Positions 17,810 to 29,987 are shown, counted from the first letter of the stretch. The stretch is DNA of 64,000 bases from an uncultured Planctomycetaceae bacterium (GCA_903861195.1 CAIOTJ010000473.1:1-64000); one strand, 5' to 3'. Notes: a model not told the origin generated them from the sequence alone. Numbers and translations are program-made.

Positions 17810-19096
17810 TTACTTCAGCCAGGCATCGGCGAAATCGAGGAAGATCTTCCAATCATCCCGATTCATCGAGTGCTTGCCTTCCCGCAGCCAGTACCCCAAC
17901 CGACTCTTCACTAGCTGGCCCGGAGGGGGATACTCACCGTCAGCCAGCCCTTCTACCCCCAACAGGCGATACACGGGCGACGCGGCCGCCAGCACGTTGT
18001 ACTGCCCCTCGGGATCGGCCCAACTGTCCTCGACCGCGTTGGTGAACAACACCGGCCGGGGGGCACAAATTGCCACCAGCGAATGCTGATCAAACGGGAG
18101 CCGCTCGACATTGTCGTTAAACTTCGTGAATTCATCGCAGAACCAGTGAGGAAAACGATCGTTGATCTGCTTGACGTTCTCCCCCACCTTGTGACGGCTG
18201 GGGGCTGTCCCGCCACAACCTGCCTGGTGCGGGATGACCAGCGAGATCCGCTCGTCAAACGCCCCGGCCAGCAGGGCCGTCTTGCCCAACCGCGAGTGCC
18301 CCACGACGGCAATCCGTTTTGCATCCAATTCGGGAGCGGTCACCAGATAATCGACCGCCCGCTGCACGCCCCAGGCCCAGGCAGCGATTGTCCCCCACTC
18401 ATGAGGCCCCGGTTGTGTCTGCCCGGCGGCCAGAAAGTAAGGGTGCAATCCATCCGTGAAGTCGGGCTGATCGGGATCGATGTCGCCGGCGTAAACCGTC
18501 GCCACGGCGTAGCCCCGGGCGATCGATTGGTCGATCGCCCAAACGTCCTGCTCTTTGCCCCGCCCTTCGTCCGTCGCCCGATTCTCCTTGCACCCCGGAC
18601 AATGCCCGGGCATCCAGACGGTGGGGAGGGGAATCTGGGGGTGGTTCAGCACGGCGTGATTGCCACAGAAATTCAAACCCACGAACACGGGAGCCTTCCC
18701 CGCCGGGCGCTGGTTGGGAAACGCCAGCAGCAGGTGGATGGGCGGGGTCTTTTCCGGGCCAAATCGCAGTTCCAGCAACCGTAACGTCGCTTTTCCATCA
18801 AACAACCGCGGATCTTCGTGACGCATTGTCACCCGGAGATTCTTGGGGGGCGGAGGTGCGGCTCCATACATGTAGTGTTCAAACAGCCGAATCAACTCGG
18901 GCCGCCGCTGGGAGCGCCATTGATCGGGCGTCTGGATCTGGTCTCCCTGCAAGCTGACCAGGGGATCGGGCAGCTTGGCCTGAACGGGAAGATCCGAAAC
19001 CGGGGGGAAGAACTCGGCGCCACGTGATTCCAGGGGGAACATCATCAGGCTCCCGGCCAACAGGCCGCTGATCGTCGCGATGCGGATCGCCAACAT
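17810..19096 (-). CDS. Secreted CE15-like alpha/beta-hydrolase (glucuronoyl esterase type)
   Basis: The start at 19096 has GAGGAA upstream and opens a signal peptide (MLAIRIATISGLLAGSLMMF, cut near RGAEF). The 428-residue product has an alpha/beta-hydrolase fold with the nucleophile elbow VVGHSRLGKTALLAG, an oxyanion and ligand region IPHQAGCGGTAPSR, and the catalytic His in QHSLVAICAPRPVLF or nearby. These blocks are those of carbohydrate esterase family 15, which cuts ester links between lignin and glucuronoxylan; related acetyl-xylan esterases share part of the pattern. Length and export fit a periplasmic or surface polysaccharide esterase. It is in the same direction as the isomerase gene, 143 bp upstream of it, and could supply sugars to that enzyme (inference). 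Confidence 0.82.
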   Translation of the reverse strand: MLAIRIATISGLLAGSLMMFPLESRGAEFFPPVSDLPVQAKLPDPLVSLQGDQIQTPDQWRSQRRPELIRLFEHYMYGAAPPPPKNLRVTMRHEDPRLFDGKATLRLLELRFGPEKTPPIHLLLAFPNQRPAGKAPVFVGLNFCGNHAVLNHPQIPLPTVWMPGHCPGCKENRATDEGRGKEQDVWAIDQSIARGYAVATVYAGDIDPDQPDFTDGLHPYFLAAGQTQPGPHEWGTIAAWAWGVQRAVDYLVTAPELDAKRIAVVGHSRLGKTALLAGAFDERISLVIPHQAGCGGTAPSRHKVGENVKQINDRFPHWFCDEFTKFNDNVERLPFDQHSLVAICAPRPVLFTNAVEDSWADPEGQYNVLAAASPVYRLLGVEGLADGEYPPPGQLVKSRLGYWLREGKHSMNRDDWKIFLDFADAWLK

Positions 19097-19262
19097 GGTG
19101 TGATTCCTCGGAGAGTCCCCCCGGGCTTCCAGGCGGACCACGGTGATGGACTGCTCGCCGAATCGTCGCGACCGATTCCCTGTTTTGCAACCACGCGGTG
19201 GGCAGTAGCTCGCCGACCGAGGAAGCCGCAACCGGCGACTCTTTCCGATCTGCCGAAAAGGA

Positions 19263-19298
19263 CGAAGGCGGCATTTCCCGGGGGAAATGCCGCCTTCG
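19263..19298 (-). terminator. Terminator after ilvC
   Basis: An almost perfect inverted repeat with arms CGAAGGCGGCATTTCC and GGAAATGCCGCCTTCG and a 4-base centre. On the minus strand it is followed by TCCTTTTCGG. It lies 65 bp downstream of the ilvC stop. Confidence 0.8.
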
Positions 19299-19363
19299 AA
19301 TTCAACACCCGTCAGCAGTCGGCACGCGGTCGACCACCTGTTCCACAGAATGAACCGGGCGGA

Positions 19364-20371
19364 CTATTCGATAACCTTGGCCTTGATCCAGGTCATCATG
19401 CTGCGGAGCTGGCGACCGACAATTTCAATCGGGTGCTTCCGCTCGTTGCGGCGGATCGCCTGAAAGGTGGGCTGGTTGGCCTTGTTCTCCAGGATCCACT
19501 CGCGGGCGAACTGCCCCATGCGGATTTCCTGCAGAATCTTCCGCATCTCAGCGCGCGTCTCGTCGGTGACGATGCGGGGGCCGCGGGTGTAGTCACCAAA
19601 CTCAGCGGTGTTCGAGATGCTGTACCGCATGTAGTTGAGGCCTCCCTGGTACATCAGGTCGACAATCAACTTCAGCTCGTGCATGCATTCGAAGTAGGCC
19701 ATCTCGGGCTGGTAACCCGCTTCAACCAGGGTTTCAAACGCCGCCTTCACGAGCGCGCTTACACCGCCGCACAAGACCACCTGCTCACCAAACAGGTCGG
19801 TCTCGGTCTCTTCCGCGAAGTTGGTCTCGATCACACCACCACGGGTCCCGCCGATTCCCTTGGCGTACGCCAGCGCCAACTTACGGCTTGCGTCGGAGCA
19901 GCCAGGCCAGAACGCGACCAGCGAGGGTACCCCCGCCCCCTTCTCGTATTCGGCCCGCACCAGATGCCCGGGCCCCTTGGGAGCCACCAGGGCGGCATCC
20001 ACCCCCTCGGGGGGCACGACCTGGCCAAAGTGCATGTTGAACCCGTGCGAACAAAGCAGCAGGCTCCCCTTCTTCAGATTCGGCTTGATCTCCGACCGGT
20101 AGAGATCTCCCTGGACCTCATCGGGGAGCAGAATGTTGACCAGATCGGCCGCCTTGGTCGCCTCGGCCAGCGGCAGGGGCGCGAACTTGTGACTGACCGC
20201 CAGGTCGTAGTTGGGCGAGCCCTTCCGCTGCCCAATGATCACATTGCAGCCACTGTCCCGCAGGTTCAACGCCTGGGCGTGTCCCTGGCTGCCATACCCC
20301 AGGATGGCAATGGTCTTGTTCTTGAGCAGTGACAGGTCGGCATCGTCGTCGTAGTAGACTTTGGCGGGCAT
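19364..20371 (-). CDS. ilvC: Ketol-acid reductoisomerase
   Basis: The second enzyme of branched-chain amino acid synthesis: Mg- and NAD(P)H-dependent isomerisation and reduction of acetolactate or acetohydroxybutyrate. The start at 20371 gives [19 protein letters not shown], the typical N-terminus; upstream frame is a shadow. The Rossmann motif [17 protein letters not shown] is at residues 20-36, followed by GQRKGSPNY, whose Arg/Lys suggests NADPH use. [32 protein letters not shown] and the helical C-terminal domain with [12 protein letters not shown] and [19 protein letters not shown] carry the metal-binding Asp and Glu residues. At 335 residues it is the short class I form. It follows ilvN by 135 bp on the same strand; ilvB is not adjacent. 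Confidence 0.97.
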   Translation of the reverse strand: MPAKVYYDDDADLSLLKNKTIAILGYGSQGHAQALNLRDSGCNVIIGQRKGSPNYDLAVSHKFAPLPLAEATKAADLVNILLPDEVQGDLYRSEIKPNLKKGSLLLCSHGFNMHFGQVVPPEGVDAALVAPKGPGHLVRAEYEKGAGVPSLVAFWPGCSDASRKLALAYAKGIGGTRGGVIETNFAEETETDLFGEQVVLCGGVSALVKAAFETLVEAGYQPEMAYFECMHELKLIVDLMYQGGLNYMRYSISNTAEFGDYTRGPRIVTDETRAEMRKILQEIRMGQFAREWILENKANQPTFQAIRRNERKHPIEIVGRQLRSMMTWIKAKVIE

Positions 20372-20506
20372 GATGAACGGCGGGATCAGGAGAAACAGGA
20401 AAATCTCAGCCGCCGCGCTTCCGCGCGGGGGCCAGTCGGTTGAAGACCATTGAGCCAGGACCAACCCGGCTCGGAAAGCAGTCGGCTCCCCCGGGGGGCG
20501 AGGCGA

Positions 20507-21046
20507 TCAGACCGTCGCCTCGGGGGGAGGCTCGGGTGTCAGGCGATCATCCTCGACTTCATGCGAGGCACTGGCCGAACGCAGCAGGGCAATTCGACCC
20601 GCTCGGACCAGCTCGATGATGCCGAAGGGCCGCATCACATCGATGAACGCATCGATCTTCCGCTCCTGGCCCGAGATCTCAATCATCACGTGAGTGTTCC
20701 CCACGTCGACGATGCGGGCCCGGAAGATGTCCACCAGCTCGTGGACCTCGCTGCGCTTGCCCCCTTCGGTGCTTACTTTCAGCAGCATCAGGTCGCGTTC
20801 GACAAAATTCTGCTTCGAGAAATCGATCACCCGCACCACAGTGACAATCTTCTCCAGTTGCTTGCGCACCTGGTCAAGCGTCTTTTCGTCACCGTTGATG
20901 ACGAATGTCATGCGCGACAATTCGGGATTCTCGGTCGCTCCGACCGCCAGACTGTCAATGTTGAACGCCCGGGAGGCCAGCATCCCGGAAATGTGCGCAA
21001 GCACACCCGGTTGGTTCATCACCAGAGCGGAAAGAACGTGTTTCAT
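20507..21046 (-). CDS. ilvN: Acetolactate synthase small (regulatory) subunit
   Basis: 179 residues: an N-terminal ACT domain (MKHVLSALVMNQPGVLAHIS, then the RAFNIDSLAVGATENPELSR block) that binds valine for feedback inhibition, and a C-terminal domain with VHELVDIFRARIVDVGNTHV and FGIIELVRAGRIAL. It partners the catalytic subunit IlvB, which is not in this window. The start at 21046 is fixed by homology of the MKHVLSA opening; the frame upstream has no family character. The last 15 residues (SHEVEDDRLTPEPPPEATV region) form a charged tail. Its position just upstream of ilvC fits an ilvN-ilvC unit, often part of ilvB-ilvN-ilvC; here ilvB has been separated. Confidence 0.94.
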   Translation of the reverse strand: MKHVLSALVMNQPGVLAHISGMLASRAFNIDSLAVGATENPELSRMTFVINGDEKTLDQVRKQLEKIVTVVRVIDFSKQNFVERDLMLLKVSTEGGKRSEVHELVDIFRARIVDVGNTHVMIEISGQERKIDAFIDVMRPFGIIELVRAGRIALLRSASASHEVEDDRLTPEPPPEATV

Positions 21047-21161
21047 TATTCCCAGGGGAGAATTCCAAGGGGACGGGTCGAACTCGGTCCCGAACACACT
21101 GCCCAGCCAACCGGGCAGCGCTCCGGGCGCAAGCCAGCAGTCTAACGGCCCCCCGCCCCCT

Positions 21162-21893
21162 TCAACAAGGATCGCCAAATTCCCGTTCTAATTCGCAAAA
21201 CCTTGGCAACTCGTCTATGGGCAACTCCGTCTCCTCCACAAAGTCCCCCCCTAACGCCTCCCCCAACACCCGACGCAGATTCTCTTCCAGCGTCTCCACA
21301 TCCACCTGGACTTTCGCCAAATCGCAAATCCCCGGAAACTCTGTCGCCCAGTCGGAACGGGCCCACAACAGGCTGCCATGCTGCAGCACCGCCCCCCGCC
21401 GGCGCCGTTGGGCACTCCCCAAGACCTTGATTCCCTCGCACACCACGTCGAAGCTGTCTCCCCGGGCAAAACAGAGGTAATTCTCCCCCCACTCCGGACG
21501 GCTGTCCCCCCGCAGCCCCACAGAAATGCCCCGGCGGCGCAACTCCCCGATCACTGCCTCATGCACCAGGTCGTACAACTGCCGGGGATCGGCACTGAGG
21601 GGGTGCCCAGAGGCTAATGCGAGAGAATAGGTCAACTCGTGATGATGGAGTATGGCTCCCCCGCCGGTCAGCCGACGAACCACGGGCAACCCGGTGAATC
21701 GGCCCTCCAGCTCGGGGGGAAGCTGGGTCTGAAAGTAACCCAGTGAAATTGTCGGGCCGCTCCACCGATACCATCGGCATGAACTGACCCGTCGCTCGGC
21801 GGCGCGCTCCAACAGGAGTGCGTCCAATGCCATCTGGGTGCGACCAGCCGCTCGGCTGGAGTGGGTGATCAGGCGTAAAGCGGAAGCGGTCAT
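21162..21893 (-). CDS. Lipoate-protein ligase A / octanoyltransferase-like protein
   Basis: 243 residues of the biotin/lipoate ligase (BPL_LplA_LipB) fold. The diagnostic VVRRLTGGGAILHHHELTYS block is intact, as is GIKVLGSAQRRRRGAVLQHG, in which the Lys is the expected acyl-transfer residue. Members either attach free lipoate using ATP (LplA) or transfer octanoyl groups (LipM). It starts at 21893 rather than the upstream Met at 21923 because the fold begins right after; AAGGG precedes it. It is divergent from an operon that ends in gcvH, the gene for a classic lipoylated protein, which suggests GcvH as a substrate. The 115 bp between it and ilvN allow co-transcription with ilvN and ilvC. Confidence 0.85.
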   Translation of the reverse strand: MTASALRLITHSSRAAGRTQMALDALLLERAAERRVSSCRWYRWSGPTISLGYFQTQLPPELEGRFTGLPVVRRLTGGGAILHHHELTYSLALASGHPLSADPRQLYDLVHEAVIGELRRRGISVGLRGDSRPEWGENYLCFARGDSFDVVCEGIKVLGSAQRRRRGAVLQHGSLLWARSDWATEFPGICDLAKVQVDVETLEENLRRVLGEALGGDFVEETELPIDELPRFCELEREFGDPC

Positions 21894-22207
21894 ACAGGCC
21901 CTTGAACGAGTCACAAGCCCCAATTATAGTCTCGACTTAGGTCTATGGGGATCCCTGCGACCGTGGACCCACGTCAGCGACGTTCAGGCTGCGATCGAGG
22001 GATTCGGGAGGTGCGTGGCTGAGGTGCCGCCTCGGGGCGGCACTCGGTCCCTACTCAAATCCCTCGGCGGCGTCGGGGGCTGAACCCCATTCAGTCCTCC
22101 AGATTCCGGAAGATCCGAGGCCGGAACTCTTCCCGTTCCATTTTTCTGCCGTCAGTCACGAGACCCGCGGCAATTCCTGGCTTCCCCGACTGTCCGGGCT
22201 GGATTCG
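21894..22207. other. 314-bp divergent promoter region with a hairpin
   Basis: Between the ligase and the YrdC-like/phosphatase operon. GTGCCGCC (22024-22031) and GGCGGCAC (22036-22043) form a perfect 8-bp stem with a 4-base loop. No T-tract follows on either strand, so it is more likely an operator or leader hairpin than a terminator. No -35/-10 pair is clear. Confidence 0.45.
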
Positions 22208-23335
22208 ATGCCCCCTCCTCCCCCAGTTTTCGACCTGCTGCGGTGTGATGATCCTCGGGATCTCATCCACGAAGCCGTCCAGCGGTTGGTCCAGGGGGAA
22301 ATCTTGGGCCTACCGACCGAGACCCAATATGTGGCCGCGGCGTATTTGCTGTCGCCGGCGACCGCCCGGTTGACGGAGCTGTCGCATCACTGGTCGCAAG
22401 AGCCCCCGGTGTTGGCGGTCAAATCGCCGGCAGAGGCGCTCGACTATCTGCCCCGGGCTTCTCCCTTGGGGCGCAAACTGCTCCGGCGTTTCTGGCCTGG
22501 ACCGGTCACTTTGCGATTTCATCCCCCCGCGATTGGCGGTTTGACGCAGGCGATTCCTCCCGAAGTCGTCCAATCCCTCGGGGTTTCCCGTTCCCTGGGC
22601 TTCCGGCTCGCGGGTCACGATGTCCTGCATGCGATTCTGCGGCTGTTGCCCGCTCCGCTGGTTTTGACGGCCGAACGAACGATCGCAGGAACGGGCGACT
22701 CGGCAGGGAATCTCGCAGATCTGGCGGGGGAGGCCTGCTCAATGCTGCTCGATGCCGGGGAGTTGCGATACACTCTCCCCACCAGCGTCGTGCATGTGGA
22801 CGACACAACCTGGTCCCTTCACCGAGAATCTGTGGTGCCTGCACGGACACTTCATCGACTGGCTGGCAATCTCTACCTGTTTGTCTGCACAGGAAACACC
22901 TGCCGCAGCCCGATGGCGGAGGCCTTGTTTCGTCGGCTGTTAAGTGAACGTCAACACTGCTCTGACGACGAATTGGTCGACCGGGGGTTCGTGGTGGCCT
23001 CGGCTGGGGTCGCCGCCGGGGTGGGGCAACCCGCCAGCGATGAATCGATCGAGCAAATGCGGCAGCGTGGCATCGATCTGCGTGGTCACGAGAGCCAACC
23101 CTTGACCGCCGAGCTTTTGTCTCAGGCCGACCGGGTCTTCACCATGACTCGGGGGCATCGCGAGCTGGTAGTCAGGCAGTTTCCCCAGCTGGCCGACCGG
23201 GTGGAACTGCTGGCCGGGGATGGAGGCGATGTGGTGGACCCCATTGGTGGCGGTCCTGAAGACTATCGCCGCTGTGCTGAGCAGATCGAGTCGAATCTCC
23301 GCAGGCTCCTCGAAGAATTTCCGACTGAAGGCTGA
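22208..23335 (+). CDS. Fusion: YrdC-like (degenerate) domain + low-molecular-weight phosphatase of YwlE type
   Basis: Residues 9 to about 215 follow the Sua5/YciO/YrdC fold, which makes threonylcarbamoyl-AMP for tRNA t6A: LPTETQY at 35-41 and RFWPGPVTLRF at 94-104. The residues that do the chemistry appear lost: the K-x-R stretch is replaced around His60-Trp62, and the T-S-A-N motif reads T-A-E-R at 154-157. Residues 222-375 are a low-molecular-weight phosphatase: FVCTGNTCRSPMAEALF with nucleophile Cys227 and Arg233, and the acid Asp344 in DVVDPIGG. Thr231 in the P-loop is the residue that marks protein-arginine phosphatase YwlE rather than tyrosine phosphatases. rpiB follows by 15 bp. The order (YrdC, phosphatase, rpiB) is that of B. 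subtilis ywlC-ywlE-ywlF, so the fusion probably arose from neighbours. Confidence 0.85.
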   Translation: MPPPPPVFDLLRCDDPRDLIHEAVQRLVQGEILGLPTETQYVAAAYLLSPATARLTELSHHWSQEPPVLAVKSPAEALDYLPRASPLGRKLLRRFWPGPVTLRFHPPAIGGLTQAIPPEVVQSLGVSRSLGFRLAGHDVLHAILRLLPAPLVLTAERTIAGTGDSAGNLADLAGEACSMLLDAGELRYTLPTSVVHVDDTTWSLHRESVVPARTLHRLAGNLYLFVCTGNTCRSPMAEALFRRLLSERQHCSDDELVDRGFVVASAGVAAGVGQPASDESIEQMRQRGIDLRGHESQPLTAELLSQADRVFTMTRGHRELVVRQFPQLADRVELLAGDGGDVVDPIGGGPEDYRRCAEQIESNLRRLLEEFPTEG

Positions 23336-23350
23336 ATCCGAGAACCAACC

Positions 23351-23830
23351 ATGATCATTGCTGTAGGCAGCGACCACCGGGGCTTCAACACGAAGGCCCG
23401 CCTGATCGGTTTGCTGAATGAACTGGGCCACCAGGGAATCGACTGCGGGACCGACTCGGCTGAAAGCGCCGACTACCCTGACTTCGCCGCCAAAGTTGCC
23501 CAACTGGTGTCGCAGGGGCAAGCCCATCGCGGGATCCTGATCTGTGGAACCGGAATCGGGATGGCGATCACCGCGAACAAGTTCGCGGGGGTTCGGGCCT
23601 GCACCTGTCACGACGAGATGACCGCGCGACTCAGTCGCCAGCACAACGACACCAACGTCCTTTGCCTGTCGGCCGACCTGCTGGGAGAACGGGTGATGAA
23701 CCGCCTCGTCGAGATCTGGTTGGCGACTGACTTCGAAGCGGGCCGACACTCCCGTCGATTGGAGAAGATCTCCCAGTACGAATCGCAGTCGATGCACCGT
23801 CCTTCAGATCACTCTTCTGGCTGCCCCTGA
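23351..23830 (+). CDS. rpiB: Ribose-5-phosphate isomerase B
   Basis: 159 residues of the RpiB/LacAB family, interconverting ribose-5-phosphate and ribulose-5-phosphate in the pentose phosphate pathway. AVGSDHRGFNTK at the start, DCGTDSAESADYPDFA, the catalytic Cys in ILICGTGIGMAITANKF, ACTCHDEMTARLSRQHND and the LVEIWLATDFEAGRH C-terminal helix are all characteristic. The last ~15 residues are a variable tail. It lies 15 bp after the phosphatase fusion and 54 bp before gcvH, so the three are probably one transcript. Confidence 0.96.
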   Translation: MIIAVGSDHRGFNTKARLIGLLNELGHQGIDCGTDSAESADYPDFAAKVAQLVSQGQAHRGILICGTGIGMAITANKFAGVRACTCHDEMTARLSRQHNDTNVLCLSADLLGERVMNRLVEIWLATDFEAGRHSRRLEKISQYESQSMHRPSDHSSGCP

Positions 23831-23884
23831 ACCGGGTTGGTGCCGTCCGGCTTTCCCTTATTCCCATCGCCTACAAGCTCCTCC

Positions 23885-24265
23885 ATGAATCCCCAGCACC
23901 TGCGATACTCGACTTCCGACGAATGGATTGCCGTCGAGGATGACGTGGCCACGGTCGGGATCACCGACCTTGCCGTTCAGGCCCTGACTGACCTGGTCTT
24001 CATCGAATTGCCCAAACCGGGCAAGTCACTTCAGGTAGGTCAGGCGTTCGGCGTGGTCGAGAGCGTGAAGGCCGCCAGCGATCTCTACAGCCCAGTCGCT
24101 GGTGAGGTCGTAGAGGTCAACCGGAAACTTAGCGACGACCTGAGCAGCCTCTCATCCGACCCGTTCGGCAAAGGCTGGCTGATGAAGGTGCGTCTCTCGA
24201 GCCCCCCATCGGACCAGCTCCTGGACCGTGCGGGTTACGAAGCGAGCTGGAAGACCCGGCACTGA
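23885..24265 (+). CDS. gcvH: Glycine cleavage system H protein
   Basis: 126 residues. It carries the aminomethyl intermediate of glycine decarboxylation on a lipoyl arm. The lipoylation site is Lys62 in GVVESVKAASDLYSPVAGEV. The N-terminus LRYSTSDEWIAVEDDVATVG and the closing DPFGKGWLMKVRL are typical. The start at 23885 matches the family opening; the longer frame from 23837 begins in a Pro/Ser-rich stretch. gcvT and gcvP are not in the window. The divergent ligase gene at 21162 may supply its lipoyl group. Confidence 0.95.
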   Translation: MNPQHLRYSTSDEWIAVEDDVATVGITDLAVQALTDLVFIELPKPGKSLQVGQAFGVVESVKAASDLYSPVAGEVVEVNRKLSDDLSSLSSDPFGKGWLMKVRLSSPPSDQLLDRAGYEASWKTRH

Positions 24266-24485
24266 CGTGTTCCCACCGGGACCAGGCCTCCCGTGGTCTC
24301 TTCCCGAAACACGCGAGCCGCACAGACGGGATTGCAGACCCGCCCCTCAGGCTTGCGAACCCAAAGACAGCCTGTGAATCCCCCAGGACGGTGGTTTCAG
24401 CTTCTGGTCCGTCAAACTCCCAATCTCACCCCAACGGTGGCCAATGCTGCCGGTGCTCGGCCTCTGGCAGGCGGCCGGGCGATCT

Positions 24486-24869
24486 TCAATCACCCAGAGG
24501 ACTCTTCCGGGGGTGGGACCGGTCCCTGTGCGACGCCATGGCGAGAACCGCCAGGGCCTCGCAGACACCCAGCCCCAGCAGCCACAGGCTGAGCCCGAGG
24601 ATGACGAGCACATAGACCGCGAACCAACGCGGATCGCGGTGCCAGGTCAGCCACAAATCTCCCAGCGGTATCAGCCCCCCCAGGGCCAGCAAGAGCCCCA
24701 CAATGGCCGATTGTCGGCGGGTCGCTCGACGAAAGGCGTGGAGAGGTTGGGCCGTCGGCAGGCGGCCTATCCCTCCCGCAGTGGTGGTGTGTCGGGCGAA
24801 GAGCACGGCGGCCAGAACCAGGCCTCCACCAAACAGAAAGGAAACCAGCACGTTTTCGGAGGGTGGCAT
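24486..24869 (-). CDS. Small three-helix membrane protein, unrecognised
   Basis: 127 residues with three hydrophobic stretches at about 6-25 (VLVSFLFGGGLVLAAVLF), 55-75 and 83-112, a basic cytoplasmic loop (RRATRRQ) between the first two, and a hydrophilic tail (SHRDRSHPRKSPLGD). The amphipathic design and steady codon use support a real gene, though no strong ribosome-binding site precedes the ATG. I do not recognise a family. It is convergent with gcvH, 220 bp away, and divergent from nrdJ, and is likely a monocistronic inner-membrane protein. Confidence 0.6.
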   Translation of the reverse strand: MPPSENVLVSFLFGGGLVLAAVLFARHTTTAGGIGRLPTAQPLHAFRRATRRQSAIVGLLLALGGLIPLGDLWLTWHRDPRWFAVYVLVILGLSLWLLGLGVCEALAVLAMASHRDRSHPRKSPLGD

Positions 24870-25423
24870 CTGGGAAACTGGGGAGAATTGAGGGGCTGTC
24901 GGTGGGAAAATCGGAAAAAATTGCGGACTGACAGGTGATCGACGGCATCACCCCTCCCAATCCCGACAATCCTTACAAGCTGAAGAGTGAATTCCCAGCA
25001 AAATCTCCACATTTTCGAGCGTTTTACACCGTACGATAACCTTCTCAACCTCTGCCGGTTGAGTCCCTCGCGCTCCTCTCCGCTGCTCTCCGGACCCCTC
25101 TCGAAATCTCCACCAGTTCTTAATTTTTCGGAAACGGCCAAAGCGTTCTGCCACGCGAAGTTAGGGAATGACGAGACAACCGAAATGGAGGTCGACTGCG
25201 ACGGCCTGCTTGACAACTGAAGATCGCAGTTTAAGATGCCGAGCCTAGCAGAAACACAACTGATTGGGCCCAGCCAAGTGCCAGCCCCAACAGATTGTGT
25301 CTCGCTTGTCATTTCTCGACTTCCCTTCCTCCCTGGAATTCCGTCCAGATCAGAGGATTGGGTGATTTATCCGAACGTCACCCACCGCGAATCTCCCCTC
25401 AGGACCTCTTTCAGGAACGCACG
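24870..25423. other. 554-bp region upstream of nrdJ
   Basis: No gene is supported. It should contain the nrdJ promoter. A perfect hairpin, CTCAACC (25044-25050) with GGTTGAG (25057-25063), is the only clear structure. I looked for a cobalamin riboswitch box and paired NrdR boxes and found neither. Confidence 0.5.
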
Positions 25424-28378
<2,955 letters not shown>

Positions 28379-28776
28379 CCGGGATGCTCTTCCTCGGCCG
28401 TTCTCCATGGCCGACGTTTGCCCATCCTCATCCGGACCGGGCTGGACGTCGACCCGGAGGGCCCGAGGAATCGCCCGCAACCGATCGCCAGTCTCTGCGT
28501 GCCTCAGACGCCCCAGACCGGAACTTCCGGCTGGGGCGTCGGCGTTTGGTGGCGAAGCCTGATTTGGTCCTTTCCCAACCGCGAACCGGTTCAATGCCGC
28601 CCAATTCTTAACCCGCAGCGGAGCTCAGCCAGGTCGCATCGGATCAGCGGCGGCGTTTCAGACCGGTGTTGCCCCCACCACCCATTTTCACAATAATCCT
28701 CCGAACGTTCGCCAAGACGACCCTCTGGCCCACATGCTCGACCGCGATGGGCCGGTTCTTTACGGAGAAAGCGCCC
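28379..28776. other. 398-bp gap between nrdJ and cysK
   Basis: No gene is supported. It contains the strong hairpin at 28507-28540. The cysK promoter should lie between that hairpin and 28777, but no clear elements are visible. Confidence 0.5.
28507..28540 (+). terminator. Probable nrdJ terminator hairpin
   Basis: GACGCCCCAG (28507-28516) pairs perfectly with CTGGGGCGTC (28531-28540). Inside it, CCGGA and TCCGG add a second stem. Only GGCGTTTGG follows, so it lacks a true U-tract and would be an intrinsic terminator of the U-poor kind. Confidence 0.55.
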
Positions 28777-29700
28777 ATGGGCATCTTCCAAGACAATGCC
28801 GAGACCATTGGCCGGACCCCATTGGTCCGCATCAACCGCCTTACCCAGGGGCTCAGCTCCCAGGTGCTGGCGAAGATCGAAGGCCGCAATCCCGCCTACT
28901 CGGTCAAGTGCCGGATTGGCGCAGCCATGATCTGGGATGCTGAGAAACGCGGCGTCCTGAAACCCGGCATGCGCGTCGTGGAACCGACCAGCGGAAACAC
29001 GGGCATTGCCCTCGCGTTCGTCTGTGCCGCTCGCGGATATCCGCTGACACTGACCATGCCCGAAACCATGTCGGTCGAGCGGCGGATGATGCTGAAATCC
29101 TTCGGGGCCGAGTTGATCCTCACCCCCGGTGCCGAGGGGATGCGGGGGGCAATCTCCCGGGCTGAAGAACTCGCCGCGCAGCCCGAGTATTTCATGCCCC
29201 AGCAGTTCAAGAATGCCGCCAATCCCGAGATCCACGTCAAGACGACCGGTCCCGAAATCTGGAACGACACGGAAGGGAAGGTCGACATCTTCGTCGGGGG
29301 TGTGGGCACGGGTGGGACCATCACTGGAGTCTCGCGCTACTTCAAGCAAGTGCGCGGCCAACAGCTGCATACCGTGGCTGTCGAACCCGCCGAGAGCGCT
29401 GTGCTGTCGGGCAATCCCCCGGGACGCCACAAGATCCAGGGAATCGGAGCAGGGTTTGTTCCCGATGTGCTCGATCGCACCCTGATCGATGAAATCATGA
29501 CCGTGACCGATGACGAGGCTGTCGAGACGGCCCGTCGGCTGGCGAAAGAAGAAGGGATCACCTGCGGAATCAGCTGTGGCGCAGCCATGGCCATCGCACT
29601 CAAGGTCGCAGCCCGTCCCGAGTCGGCCGGCAAAACCATCGTGACGGTCCTCCCCGATTCCGGCGAACGTTATCTGTCGACCGTTTTGTTCAACTCGTGA
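28777..29700 (+). CDS. cysK: Cysteine synthase A
   Basis: 307 residues of PLP fold type II. It makes cysteine from O-acetylserine and sulfide in the cytoplasm. The PLP lysine is Lys44 in [11 protein letters not shown] (usually S-V-K-D/C-R); the substrate loop [15 protein letters not shown] is intact, as are the phosphate-binding [15 protein letters not shown] and the C-terminal [16 protein letters not shown] that holds the Ser stacking on the PLP ring. GGAGAAAG lies before the ATG at 28777; Met codons further upstream lack family character. No cysE is adjacent. A strong terminator follows. Confidence 0.95.
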   Translation: MGIFQDNAETIGRTPLVRINRLTQGLSSQVLAKIEGRNPAYSVKCRIGAAMIWDAEKRGVLKPGMRVVEPTSGNTGIALAFVCAARGYPLTLTMPETMSVERRMMLKSFGAELILTPGAEGMRGAISRAEELAAQPEYFMPQQFKNAANPEIHVKTTGPEIWNDTEGKVDIFVGGVGTGGTITGVSRYFKQVRGQQLHTVAVEPAESAVLSGNPPGRHKIQGIGAGFVPDVLDRTLIDEIMTVTDDEAVETARRLAKEEGITCGISCGAAMAIALKVAARPESAGKTIVTVLPDSGERYLSTVLFNS

Positions 29701-29743
29701 GTCGGCGAGAGCGGTTTCTGCGGACCAGCTTCGACCGAGAAAC

Positions 29744-29783
29744 AAAAAGACAGCCCGCCGAACCTTGGGGGTGTCTTTTTTTT
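29744..29783 (+). terminator. Rho-independent terminator after cysK
   Basis: AAAAAGACA (29744-29752) pairs with TGTCTTTTT (29772-29780) and continues in a T-run; CCC/GGG pairs extend the stem inward. The A- and T-rich arms make it potentially bidirectional, though the minus-strand ABC gene ends 205 bp further on. Confidence 0.85.
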
Positions 29784-29987
29784 CATGCCGACTCACAAAT
29801 CCGCGGTTGGAATCGAGCGCAGACCGTCATCAACCGGTCAAGCAAGCAGCCGCTGGGTTGGTCCTGAACCGGACCGGAAAAAGGGATGGAGCGGACCAAT
29901 CCACGTGGCCCGGCAAGCCAACTCCAACGCGTTCAGCAATCGCGATTTCGTCAGTTGGCTGCGTCGCCTGCGGGGCGAGTTTCCTAG

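Noticed and set aside
22024-22043. tRNA or terminator in the ligase/YrdC-like divergent region
   Set aside because: The hairpin lacks a T-tract, and the surrounding sequence cannot form an acceptor stem and T-arm.
24870-25423. Cobalamin riboswitch or NrdR boxes before nrdJ
   Set aside because: No B12-box or paired NrdR-type repeat could be found by eye; only a simple hairpin is present.
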